From the NCBI GenBank assembly GCA_011800805.1, contig MPNW01001090.1, positions 1-17,182 on the forward strand: 17,182 nucleotides of DNA. Reading direction: 5' to 3'. The stretch's first letter is position 1. Each line of letters opens with the position of its first letter. Of this stretch, positions 1-10,976 are shown one piece after another. The notes beneath the pieces are model-generated. The model had not been told where the DNA came from and did not search any database. It saw only the letters and a program-made list of their open reading frames with translations. Source of the DNA: Hirudo medicinalis (taxonomy: Eukaryota > Annelida > Clitellata > Hirudinida > Hirudinidae). Position numbers and translations under genes: made by a program.

Positions 1-16
1 TATCACCTGATAATTT

Positions 17-200
17 ATATTATATATACATATGTATATATAACATATATATATACAATATATGACATATACCTATATATATGTATATATAATATACATT
101 ATATAATATATATAATATATATATATATTACATATGTATATATATATAATTTATAGAGATATATGTATATATATAACATATTAAGAGTTATATGTTAAAT
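17..200. repeat. AT-rich dinucleotide-like tract
   Basis: Nearly all A and T, dominated by tatata and atatgtatata motifs. It ends shortly before the first exon acceptor, so it is probably intronic. Confidence 0.85.
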
Positions 201-225
201 ATATTATATTTGCCTGACATTGTAG

Positions 226-299
226 GTTCAGATTTTAAACTCAAGAATCCTGACTTGCGGAAGAAGTGGGTGGAAATGTACAAGTCATCGTTGGAGAAG
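226..299 (+). CDS. Unrecognised gene, internal exon A
   Basis: The acceptor ttgcctgacattgtag ends at 225 and the donor aag|gtttgt is at 300. The exon begins with two bases of a split codon and ends in phase 0. It encodes SDFKLKNPDLRKKWVEMYK and a few more residues, rich in Lys and Glu. An acceptor six bases later (ttcag, ending 231) is an alternative that keeps the frame. Confidence 0.65.
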
Positions 300-825
300 G
301 TTTGTTCCGTAATTCGTCTGCTGAATCTTTCATCCATTCACTCATTCACTCTCCCATTCATTCATCTATCCATTCATCCATTCATTCATTCATCCATTCA
401 TTCATCCATCCATTCATCCATTCATTCGTTCATTCATCCATTCATTCGTTCATTCATCCATTCATTCGTTCATTCATTCATTCATCCATTCATCCATCCA
501 TTCATTCGTTCATTCATTCATTCATCCATCCATTCATTCATTCGTTCATTCATTCATTCATTCATTCATCCATTCATCCATCCATTCATTCGTTCATTCA
601 TTCATCCATTCATTCATTCATTCATCCATTCATCCATCCATTCATTCATTCATTCATTCGTTCACCCATTCATTCTGCTCATAATTCACCAACAAATGTT
701 TTCCAACAGCTGAAAGGGATTGAAAGAAAGGTCAACAGGTACAGGAGACTATTGGATATGTCCTGCGTGGATTTTGCATCCAGATTTGAAGGTAAGGAAA
801 ATGACAAATATTATCTTGATGATGG

Positions 826-859
<34 letters not shown>

Positions 860-3641
860 GGTGAAGATGATTATGGCAACGATGTAAACGAAATGGTGAT
901 TGCACTCATCTTCATCAACTCACCACGTACCTGGACACCGTTCGTCCTCGCTCATGGAAATCGTTGCGATTTCAGACCACAAGATCACCCAGAGGCCCAT
1001 CTCCTCAGCCCAGAAGCAGATGGTGTGCAGGTGTGCCAACCACCACCATGAGGTTTTGCAAGAACACAACCACAACAGCCTCCAGCAGCAGCAACACAAG
1101 CATCATCATCATCAACAGCAGCAACAACAACAACAACAACAACAAGAAAGACGAGAACAAGAAACCACCAGGACATCTAGGACTTCAGATGACTCAGTGA
1201 GTGTTTTTGTGATCTTCTTGTGATTGTAATTATTTTATTCAGGATTTAATGGGTGCATCTTGAATGGAGGCAGTTTGACTAAATTTTAATAATGCGAATT
1301 AAATCATCATATTAGTTAATAATTAATTAATTAGTAAATGATTATTTAGTTAATAATATTTAACAATGATTAGTTAATAATATTACTGTTGAATAATATT
1401 AACAATATTCTGATATGATTCGTTGAATAATATTTACAATATTATAGCAAAATCAGTTGTCGTATTCAAAGTCAAATCGTGACCTCGTTGACTCCCCAAA
1501 GTTCACGTCGTGCAGGTCATCAGAGTGTCGAGCAGTTCCTTGATGACGACCAGCAGCAGCACGACGTCCGTCGACTCGCAAAAATCATCTCGACTCCCTT
1601 CCGACCTTCACCTGCAACAAACTGCTCAACAAACTCAAGTTAAAGGCAAGGCTGTTCCTTCGCCCTCTGTCACAAGGTTGGCATGACAATTTTGGGGTGT
1701 AGTCAGTGAGAAATAGTGGATGAAATAATGGATGGATGGATGATCGTTTCAACTTTGAACTCTTCCTACAGCATGTCATCAACATCTTCCTCCTCCTCTT
1801 CCTCCCAGCACTATCCAATCTCAGATTCCTCCTCGTCTGCTCTTTCATCGCCCTACTTCAAAGAGTCAAAGCAACCGACTAACTTGGGTTCGCCTCCCAG
1901 ATCAGGCCGCAGGGTCGACCCAGGAGGAGTGTTCACCTATCCTGACGTGGAGCACCGACCCGTGGTCAAGAACCGCTCCTACGATGACCTCGGTGGCCGA
2001 TCCGAAAGAGACGGCCGACCGAGGGACGTGGACACTGCCACTCTAAAGATGAGGGTCTTCCGAGACGCAGACAGTTACGACACCAGAAGCATCAAGGGTT
2101 TAAGCAAGCGGTACAGTTATAAAATGGCACTCGACTGCAGCAACGGCGAGGACGACGAAGCAATCGATGACGAGGATGGAGACAACCTGTATAACGTTTC
2201 GAGCAAGAGAATCACCCATGTCCTTACGAGATCTTCCTCTACCCACCATGCTGCCCAGTGCCAGCACCAGCATCATAGCCATCACCACCAACACCACTAC
2301 CAAGAACACCAACAACATCTTTATAATCAAGACCTTGGAGGAACATTCCAATCTTGCCATCATCACCAACATCAGCTCCAACCTCATGACCACCACCACC
2401 ACCATAAGTGCCACCAAGGCCGATCGACCACACCCGATGCTGCTCTTCGTGCAGGCATTACCTCTCAAGATCTTCAAAACCTCGACTTAGAAAGGCAAAC
2501 TCACGGGCACTCGAGGAAACCTTCAGACACTGCCCAGTCTAAAGAAAGATTGCATACCTTGAAGCCACCCCCACACAGATCCGAGAAGCAAAGCCTGCGG
2601 GTCGAGGCAGGCAATCCTAGACACCCTACCTTGCAGTACGTGCCGGTGGACAAGTCTCCTTCCGTGACGTCGGCCATGTCCTCAAAAATAAAATCCAGCA
2701 AGTCCTCGCTGCCTATGTCGTCCTCTTCCATCAGGAATTATTCAGACACGTCGAACCTCACCAGCTGTTTCAAGTCGCAGCGGAAAAACAGCGATTTGCC
2801 GAGCAGCCGGGAGTCTGCCGGTCAGTTGGAACCCGTTTTGCCGGTGACCCCGGAATATTCGGGCGGAGGAAGGAAGGTCTACAGAACCCCTCCCGATCTC
2901 CAGAAGAGCTTCATCAAGGCCGAGACAATCAACCTCTCCATGATCAAGGATGAAGATAAGGTGGCTTGGGCAGCGGCGACGTCTGCTGATGTGAGTTTCG
3001 TGCGAGCCATCGATTCCAGCAATCCGGATGGCAGCGTCGTCAACACGAGTCTCTTCCTCGATGCCTCCGACTGGATCCACCGGAGTTACATGGGGGACGT
3101 CCTGGGAGGTCAGCAGGACTGGGCAGACGATGTGCACGATCTTCGTCGAAACCAGCACCTCCAAACGGTTGACTACAACCAGTGCATGGAGCACTTCCAG
3201 AAGTTCCATGTCCGGATGAACTACTTCTCGTCGAGCAGAAGTCACCCAGGGGAGTTGCAAGAAGTGAAGAGAGAGCGACGAACATCCAGCAGACACCACT
3301 GTGCATCCCTTGGCCCGAGGGTTCAACACGGGCACCACTACTATCAAGTTCAATCCCCCGGTCAGCATGGATCCATGTCGGGGCACGGACCTTCGACCCC
3401 TTTCTCTCATCCAAGATCGGATCGGCGAGCACAGCCGTCTCTGGGGATCTACAGACAAGGACAGTCCGCTGCCTCTCAAGGTGCGGGGCATGTCACCGGC
3501 AACATGTCACAAACTAGGCTCCACGTCGAAGGCAACGTCACCAGTCGTTCCGATAGACCGAGGACGGCCAGCTGCTCGATTCCAGGAAGGCATGACCACT
3601 CCGATGCAAGACTCCCAGATAATAGGCATCGAAACCACTAA
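226..3641 (+). CDS. Unrecognised multi-exon gene, 3' portion (Ser/His/Gln-rich protein)
   Basis: Five exons (226-299, 710-791, 976-1196, 1516-1676, 1772-3641) join with matching phases into one open frame of 801 residues that begins inside a codon, so the start lies left of the window. The first 52 or so residues are charged and look helical (LRKKWVEMYKSSLEK, then LKGIERKVNRYRRLL). A Cys/His patch, then a His4-Gln11 tract follow. The big last exon is low in complexity, with a Ser run, long His/Gln stretches around 2240-2430 and many Ser/Thr/Pro/Arg, as in an intrinsically disordered scaffold. A more ordered part near 2870-3220 contains KVYRTPPDLQKSFIKAE and ASDWIHRSYMGDVLGG. I see no catalytic motif, signal peptide or membrane segment and assign no family. 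Exon choice rests on splice consensus and phase. The C-terminus is uncertain: the reading used here stops at 3639-3641, but an exon-like segment follows at 3653-3809. Confidence 0.75.
331..675. repeat. Imperfect (ATTC/ATCC)n tetranucleotide array in an intron
   Basis: About 345 bases of cattcatccatt and cattcgttcatt variants fill most of the intron 300-709. Longer units recur, such as tccattcattcgttcattca, so it is a variant-rich array and not a simple repeat. Confidence 0.95.
710..791 (+). CDS. Unrecognised gene, internal exon B
   Basis: The acceptor tttccaacag ends at 709 and the donor GAAG|gtaagg starts at 792, close to full consensus. The exon runs from phase 0 to phase 1 and encodes LKGIERKVNRYRRLLDMSC then VDFASRFE. 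The basic, heptad-like spacing suggests a helix. The split codon joins to the next exon as Asp. Confidence 0.75.
818..869. repeat. (GAT)n/(GGT)n trinucleotide repeat in an intron
   Basis: A run of gat units changes to ggt units inside the intron 792-975, directly after a strong donor. Confidence 0.9.
976..1196 (+). CDS. Unrecognised gene, exon C with His/Gln tract
   Basis: The acceptor gcgatttcag ends at 975 and the donor TCA|gtgagt is at 1197. The exon completes the Asp codon, then reads HKITQRPISSAQKQMVCRC, a His-rich stretch, and a CAT/CAG/CAA repeat coding four His and eleven Gln, before a Glu/Arg/Thr-rich end. The repeat is open in other frames too, but only this frame matches the phase of both neighbouring exons. 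Confidence 0.75.
1197..1515 (+). other. AT-rich intron of the unrecognised gene
   Basis: It begins gtgagt and ends tgcag. Its middle, about 1300-1445, repeats gttaataatatt-like motifs imperfectly. No gene is seen in it. Confidence 0.7.
1516..1676 (+). CDS. Unrecognised gene, exon D (Ser/Thr/Gln-rich)
   Basis: The acceptor acgtcgtgcag ends at 1515; the donor ACAAG|gttggc at 1677 is a weaker site. The frame is open throughout from phase 0 to phase 2 and gives VIRVSSSSLMTTSSSTTSVD followed by a Gln-rich part. The leftover AG joins the C at 1772 to make Ser and continues in frame into the large exon. Confidence 0.65.
1772..3641 (+). CDS. Unrecognised gene, large exon (Ser, His and Gln-rich)
   Basis: The acceptor ctcttcctacag ends at 1771 after a pyrimidine-rich stretch. 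The frame stays open for 622 codons to TAA at 3639-3641. Synonymous third positions are mostly G/C from about 1850 to 3230, as expected of real coding in AT-rich DNA. Beyond about 3240 all three forward frames are open for 200 bp or more, so the last 130 residues here (QVQSPGQHGSMSGHG and on) are less certain. A donor-like AAG|gtgcgg lies at 3481. If the 5' exons were not used, ATG 1773 could start translation. Confidence 0.7.
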
Positions 3642-3652
3642 TCTTTCTACAG

Positions 3653-3809
3653 ACCATCTACACTCAAAGTCATTCGGCCTGTTGATGGCAGAGATTTTGA
3701 TTGGCTAGGACCTCCCGAAAGTAACAAATCCAATTGGTCGATTTCCTCCTCGTGGATTTCTTATTCTCAGATGATTGGTTTGAGTGATGTCAAGACATTA
3801 GGATGTTGA
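3653..3809 (+). CDS. Possible alternative terminal exon of the unrecognised gene
   Basis: A strong acceptor, actaatctttctacag, ends at 3652 just after the stop of the large exon. From 3654 a frame of 51 codons reads PSTLKVIRPVDGRDFDWLG then PPESNKSNWSISSSWISYS and ends at TGA 3807-3809. The mix of residues looks like real protein, not chance translation of intergenic DNA. It needs a donor leaving two bases of a codon. The best upstream donor (3481) fits only if the frame before it is the one starting at positions equal to 2 modulo 3, so the join is unresolved. The same acceptor also allows a shorter reading ending at 3708. Confidence 0.35.
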
Positions 3810-4081
3810 TTGATTAACTAGGACTACTATCCACCATCGTTGACCCGTAACCTTTGAACCCGAGACCGTAGTAGTGCGGTAATGTTAGGACTGCTGCGGT
3901 GTCATGTCGAGTCATTTTACTCCGAGGTTAGGGGGCGATCTCGATACTGCCAATCATCTTGTCTTCTTTTCTGCAACCACTTTTAACCAAAGAATGCTTA
4001 TCTGAAGAAGCTTGCATGGCATTCATTACATTGCAATTGTTACATTTTTATTGTTGTCCGTTTTTAAAGTTTTGCTATGAG

Positions 4082-4139
<58 letters not shown>
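4082..4139. repeat. (ATT)n microsatellite
   Basis: An uninterrupted run of about 19 ATT units. Reading it as poly-Ile or poly-Leu is an artefact. Confidence 0.97.
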
Positions 4140-4141
<2 letters not shown>

Positions 4142-4491
4142 ATCGCGTTTCATGTTTTTAAAAGTTTATCGTGTTGAAACGAAGGAACTGACTTCGTCGG
4201 ACTTCTGTGATTTTTTAGCTCGAGTTTCAGAAAGTTTTAGAAAGTTAGTTTTCACTGGGAGACTCCATTTGTGATGTTTTTGCATTTATTTTCCCATCCT
4301 GATCCTGATGAAAGACCCATTTGAATTGTTAAAAAAAAAAATCAAACTCTTGATTTTGCATCACAACACGACATGATGCCATATTTTTTTTAATTACAAT
4401 AATAACACGCTGATGATCTGAAATAATTTAGAACCAGTAAGGAATTTTGGATATTTAAGTAGTTCTGGGGGCAGTGGTTTGGTTGTGCAGA

Positions 4492-4497
4492 AATAAA
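4492..4497 (+). promoter_or_regulatory. Possible poly(A) signal of the upstream gene
   Basis: AATAAA sits about 0.7-0.85 kb downstream of the candidate stops of the unrecognised gene and 560 bases before the RPB2 start. Position is plausible but the hexamer is common in such AT-rich DNA. Confidence 0.25.
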
Positions 4498-5059
4498 TGC
4501 GTTCTTGATGTTTCGGTCCAGTCAAGTCGGTGGGGCAAGCGGGGCTTGCAACTTGTATCTTTTGAGATTATGCTGTCGAAGGGGTACTGCGCAAAGGGCA
4601 AGACGGTGGTTCCAAGATTTTGGGCGGAGTAATGGGAAGGATAAAGAACTATTTGTCAGCATCGCGTTACAAAATACTCAAACGTTCTCAACATCTACGA
4701 ACAAGATTGGCTTTTAAACTTCCATACATTTTATTTCAATCAGAGCGTGGCAAATTCTAATTCATATTTAAATGTTAGTTGGGAAGGCTAAAAATTATAA
4801 AATTATTATTGCAATTATAAAACTATAAATGACGTCTAGATTTATAAAAATTAAATGTCGTAAAGTATTTTAAATTATCATTTTAAAATATTCATTTAAA
4901 TAAATATTTAAATTAATATTATTATTAATAATAATAGGAGAATTATTTTAAAATATTGAAATTCAAAACTTTCGATTGGCCATGTGTTTTGACTGCGACA
5001 ATACCCGCGAGTCCAAAATTGAATAAACTGGCGAAAACAGCAGATAAACAAATTAAGTG

Positions 5060-5072
5060 ATGGCTATTTCAG
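5060..5072 (+). CDS. POLR2B: RPB2 exon 1 (13-base coding first exon)
   Basis: ATGGCTATTTCAG encodes MAIS plus the first base of a Gly codon and is followed by a good donor, gtaaca. Exon 2 opens with exactly the two bases needed. Exon 2 has no in-frame Met of its own near its start, so an upstream start exon is required and this one fits in phase. The 5'UTR and promoter were not identified. Confidence 0.65.
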
Positions 5073-8000
5073 GTAACATCGTTCAATCAATCTCACTCGC
5101 TAAACTATCGACCAAAGCTCTAATCTTTTGTGGTGCAATTTCTTAGTTTGAATTCAAAGCATAGTTTTCGACTGTTGAAATAAATAACTGCTACTTTAGT
5201 CAACACAACACGTCTTCTGAGTAAGCGTGCTTTACTATCGATCGACAGAGATTTAGGCATCGCACATAGTTTTTTTTTTCTCGACGTGTTCAAAAAATGG
5301 CTTCATCCAAACAGGCAACGACTCGATTACGCCAAGAGAGTACCAAAACATCGTCTGGGACATCATTAGTTCGCATTTCGAAGCCAAGAACTTGGTCCAT
5401 CTTCAGATTGCTTCGTTCAATGAATTTGTTCAAAAGTCCATCCAGCAAATCGTACTCGATGCTCCTCCTGTCGAACTGCAAGGAGAAGTTCAACACAGAC
5501 ATGCTGGACAAGAAATAGCCGTAAGTCAACCATTCTGAACCCACGAGCTCGCCAAACTATTGTTCAGTTTACACTGTGCTACAAGATTTATAATCTAAAC
5601 ATTCTAGACTTAACAATGACGAGAATTTTGAACCATTTCAGCCAAGACATGTCATAAAATTCGGCCAAATTTATATGTCGAAACCAGCACACTTCGAGGC
5701 CGATGGTGTGTCGCACATATTGTTGCCGAACGATGCAAGACTAAGAAACCTTTCATACACGGCCCCTCTTTACGTCGACATCACCAGAACTGTAAGTCCA
5801 TTTGTAAACATCAATAATTTAACATAAAACGATCCTAGGCTAAAAAGGCTATCCCTTTATACTTTCACCCGTCGTGGTTTACTGGATGGACACCATTTTA
5901 CTTGCTTTCGGAGGGGGGTAGAAAAATTTGCACGACTTTAAAAAATTTCATCCCAAGAGGCCTCCCCAGTCTCGAAACAACTGGAACATAAATTGATTAT
6001 AATTATTATTTAAAGATGTATTGTCCTCAAACGAAATACTAGCACTTCAATCTTGTTCCATATTTGGGCAGGTCACGTACGGCGATGGAGAGCCAATTGA
6101 GACTTCGTACAAACAAGTGAAACTTGGAAACGTTCCCATTATGGTGAAGTCTGAATTTTGCAATCTCCAAGGATTGAACGAGAGACAGCTGAACGACATG
6201 AACGAGTGTGACATGGATCCGGGAGGTTACTTCATCATCAACGGAACAGAAAAGGTCATCATTGCACAAGAGAGGATGGCCAGTAACAACGGTTAGAAAC
6301 ACAAAGTTTTTGTTCGACAATGGAGAATTATCTGACGAACCTCTCTTATGGTGCTCTGGCAATAAGCGTCACACAAGTGGCTTGACGTCGGTGACAGAGA
6401 TATGTTTTGGAAGCGCTATATAAATCGAACTGTTGCTAAACTGTTTGTACCGAGTACATGGTTGGATATACCAAAATGAAGTCTTGATATAAGTTTCTGA
6501 AGATCGATAATCATGTTTTACTTTTTTAGTGGTCGTATTCAGTCAAAAGGACAGCAAATATGCCTACAAGGCCGAGATAAGATCGATAAGCGCGAATTCA
6601 TCAAGACCGACAAGTCCATTCATGATCGCCTTGAAGGTGATTCCTGCTTATTATTGATTAAATTTAACTTAATTATGTAATTATATATAATTTAATTAAT
6701 TATATTATATATTTATTATTATTACATAATTTGAAACAATTAGCAATAACATATTTCTAACAATATCACCAGAAATCTGCAAAAGGCTCGCTCGGGAACA
6801 ACATAATCGCCATCATGCCGTACATAAAGCAAGAGATTCCAATCTTCATCGTCTTCAGGGCTCTGGGCTTCATAACGGACAAGGAAATCCTTGAGAAGAT
6901 TGTTTACAACATGAACGACCTGGAAATGGTCGAGATGCTGAGGTCATCCGTTGATGAAGCCTACTGCATCCAGGATCAATCGGTCGCTCTGAGTTTTATC
7001 GGTTCGAGAGGAGCCAATCCGGGAACGACGAAGGCGAAGAGAATGAGGTTCGCCAAGGACGTCATCCAGAAGGAGCTGCTGCCCCACTTGGGCACAGATG
7101 AGTTCTGTCACACAAGGAAGGCCTACTTCTTGGGGTACATGGTGCAAAGGCTGCTCGAAGTGGCTCTTCAAAGGCGTGGGGAAGATGACAGGGATCACAT
7201 GGCCAATAAGAGGGTGGATCTGTCTGGCCCCCTGATGAGCATGTTGTTCAAAGGGTAAGTAAAAAGACTCCATTAGCCCCACTGGTCAATGAAATATGCC
7301 CATCCAATCCACTCATCCGTCCGCTCATCCGTCCCGATTGTAGTAATTTCCAATTTATTTATAATTGCAGAGCATTTAGGAACGTTTGCCAGAGCATGAG
7401 ACTGTACGCCCAGAAATTCCTCGACAAAGGCAGCGATTTTAATGTCGACCTGTCGATCAGGTCGAACATCGTGTCTGACAGTTTCAATTACGCACTGGCC
7501 ACAGGCAACTGGGGAGACCAGAAGAAGGCCAGTCAAGTGAGAACCGGTGTCTCGCAGGTTTGTGACATTCCCACGACAAAAATTACAGCATAATAATGGG
7601 TTCAACTTAACTAAATAGTCGAGAGTGATTAAAAGTATTTATAATTATAATTAATTAATATTAACATAATTAATTCATAGAATTAATTGTATTTAATATA
7701 ATAATTAATATCCAATACATATTGTTGCTTTTTATTCAACAAATTCTATCCTTTCCGACAACTCTATTATTGCAGGTATTGAACAGAATGACGTACATGT
7801 CGTGCATGTCTCACCTGAGAAGGTTGAATGCCCCCATAGGGCGAGATGGCAAACTGGCCAAACCCAGGCAACTCCACGTCACACACTTCGGCAGACTGTG
7901 TCCTGCCGAAACCCCAGAAGGTGCGGCCGTAGGGCTGTTGAAGAACTTTGCCCTGATGGCGCACGTGTCCGTTGGTTCGTCGGATAAAATTTTACTCGAG

Positions 8001-10303
8001 GTCCTCGAAGAGGGGGGCATGCAGAACATCGACGAAATGTCACCGAACGCCATCAACAGGGCCATCAAAATATTCGTCAACGGCGCTTGGGTGAGTCCGA
8101 CGGCTTTTGAAGGACATTATTATTTTTTGGATTTAGAATTTTAAAAGAAGTAGCTCTGTAATTAAAGATAAATATTAGGATAAATATTATAATAATAATT
8201 ATAATAATAATAATAATTATTATTGTTGTTGTTGTTGTTATTATTATTTTTGTTGTTGTTGTCGTCATCGTCGTCATTGTCGTAACATTACAGGTCGGAA
8301 TCCATGACGATGTGGATTACATCTACGGAGCACTGAAGGAGATGAGAAGGGATGTTTACGAGGTCTCGATAACGAGGGACTACGCACACAAAGAGCTGCG
8401 GATTCTCACAGACGCGGGAAGGATTTGCAGGCCTCTGCTGACAGTTGCCAGACAAAGACTGGTCTTTAGGAAGGAGCACATGGAACTTTTGAGGGACCGA
8501 GAAAGGACTGGGTTTGGGTGAGTTGGGCAATAATATTGAATATTAACATCAACAAACTTCAGTGGAATTGTGGATAAGACATTCGTGTTGTTGCATGTGT
8601 TGTTCTGCCTTGCAACAACCAAATTTTGGACCTCATGCAGTAATACAAAACGTAATAGCTAGCAACATGATTTGGCAGAGAATTTTAGTTCTAAGAACTA
8701 AAATTTGTTTGAATTATATTTATATCTGCTTTTTTAACAACCCCAACTGCATTCATCCAGGTGGAAAGATCTCATAACAGACGGAGTTGTGGAATACTTG
8801 GACACATCTGAAGAAGAGACGGCCATGATTTCCATGACGCCTGACGAACTGATCGACAACTCGTACTGCAGGACCTTCACACACTGCGAAATCCACCCTT
8901 CCATGATCCTGGGCGTCTGCGCGTCCATCATCCCCTTTCCCGATCACAACCAGTCCCCCCGTAACATCTACCAGTCTGCTATGGGCAAGCAAGCCATCGG
9001 GATGTACATCACCAATTACGACAAGAGGATCGACACCTTGGCACACGTTCTCTTCTATCCTCAGAAGCCGCTCAGCGCTCCCAGGTCTTCAGACTACCTG
9101 AGGTTCAGAGAGCTGCCCGCCGGGATCAATGCCATCACGGCCATAGCATCGTACACGGGCTTCAACCAGGAAGATTCGATCATCATGAACGCATCGTCCA
9201 TAGACAGAGGATTCTTTAGGAGTATTTTCTACAGATCCTATAAAGACACGCAGTCAGAAAAACGATTTGGACCTCCGGAATTTCTCGAGAAGCCCGACAG
9301 GTCAGAGGTCAGTGGAATGAGGAACGCATTCTACGACAAACTGGGAGACGATGGAACCATCTTCCCTGAATGGTGGTCTCAGGAGACGATGCCATCATCG
9401 GCAAGACTCAGGCTCTCCCGGAGGACGACAACGAGGTTGGAATACTTTTTAGATCATTCGATTTAAGATATTGTATTTATATTATTATTGTTATTATAAT
9501 TAATATTGTTATTGTCATTATTATTATTATTATTATTTACGTTTTGAATTCAATTCTTGTGCCTTTCAGCTTGAGGGCAACTCGAATAACTTCAAGAAAA
9601 GAGACTGCAGCACCTTCATGAAGAAGAACGAGACAGGAGTTGTAGACAAGGTAGCCAATCTCAACACCTGATTCATCCTCAACGCGTATCAAATCATATT
9701 TATATCAATAATTATAAATAACACTGAATCAAACATCACTTGCCAAAATGAATTCATCTCAATGCGATGACACATCCAGGTATTGAAAACAATCGACAAG
9801 GACGGCAGCATTCTCGTCAAGGTCAGAGTTCGTAACGTCAGGGTACCCCAGATAGGGGACAAGTTCGCCAGTAGGCATGGCCAGAAGGGTACCATAGGCA
9901 TCACCTACAGACAAGAGGACATGCCCTTTACCTGCGAGGGCATCACTCCCGACCTGATAATGAACCCCCATGCCATACCATCTCGTATGACGGTCGGTCA
10001 CATGATCGAGTGCCTCCAAAGCAAGGTCGCGGCCCTCAGGGGAGAGATCGGGGATTCGACCCCTTTTAACGACGGGGTGAACGTGAAGAGTATATCTGAC
10101 CTCCTCAATGAGTATGGGTACCACAAGCATGGGAACGAGGTAAGGCAAAGTTATTTCTATATACTCCATATAATGATAATAATAATAATAATATTATATA
10201 ATAATAATATTATATATACTAATATTATATATCGTATTATTATATAACTATATATAATATTATTAATATTAATGCTCAGGGTACAATAATAAATACAAAT
10301 TTG

Positions 10304-10334
<31 letters not shown>

Positions 10335-10932
10335 TTAATACATAGATTGTCATTATTATCACTAATATGTCTAATTTTAATTAAAAATAAATTAACAATG
10401 GTTTAAAAACTTTAAAGAAATATTATTATTAAGAGGAACGTAATTATCAATTTGCCTATAATTAAACACAACAAGAAATCTTGAATTCATAAAAATTATA
10501 GTATTGAAAATTATGATATATTATGACACCCTCCAGGTCATGTACAACGGGTTCTCAGGCAGAAAGATCAGGGCTCAGATATTTCTCGGTCCTACATACT
10601 ACCAGAGGTTGAAGCACATGGTGGAGGACAAGATACACGCCAGGGCTAGGGGGCCTGTACAGCTACTCACCCGACAGCCCATGGAGGGTCGGTCAAGGTA
10701 ACCATTTTGAAGACTTTGCTATTTTCTATGGTGTTTGTATGATGACTGTGATGAGTTTAGCATAATAAGAGATTGGTATCATTAATTACAATATAACGGA
10801 ATAATTTTTATTATAATATTTTATTAATCATAATTAAATTATAATTTATATAATGATAGTATTCATATTATGTTATTTTACAATGCTGTGCTCAATATTT
10901 AAATTATGATTATGATTATGATTATGATTATG

Positions 10933-10976
<44 letters not shown>

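Larger units (their letters stand above)
3810..5059. other. Intergenic region between the two genes
   Basis: It holds an ATT array, a poly(A)-like hexamer at 4492 and a very AT-rich stretch at 4790-4960. No convincing coding exon is seen. The last 100 bases (4970-5059) should contain the RPB2 promoter; they carry no clear TATA box. Confidence 0.6.

Noticed and set aside
192..1051. Long forward ORFs reading IHPS/IHSF repeats
   Set aside because: A four-base repeat gives the same periodic peptide in every frame. The array lies in an intron between well-formed splice sites.
2742..3491. 249-codon reverse-strand ORF opposite the large exon
   Set aside because: It is a shadow of the forward coding frame, which has phase-matched exons and better composition.
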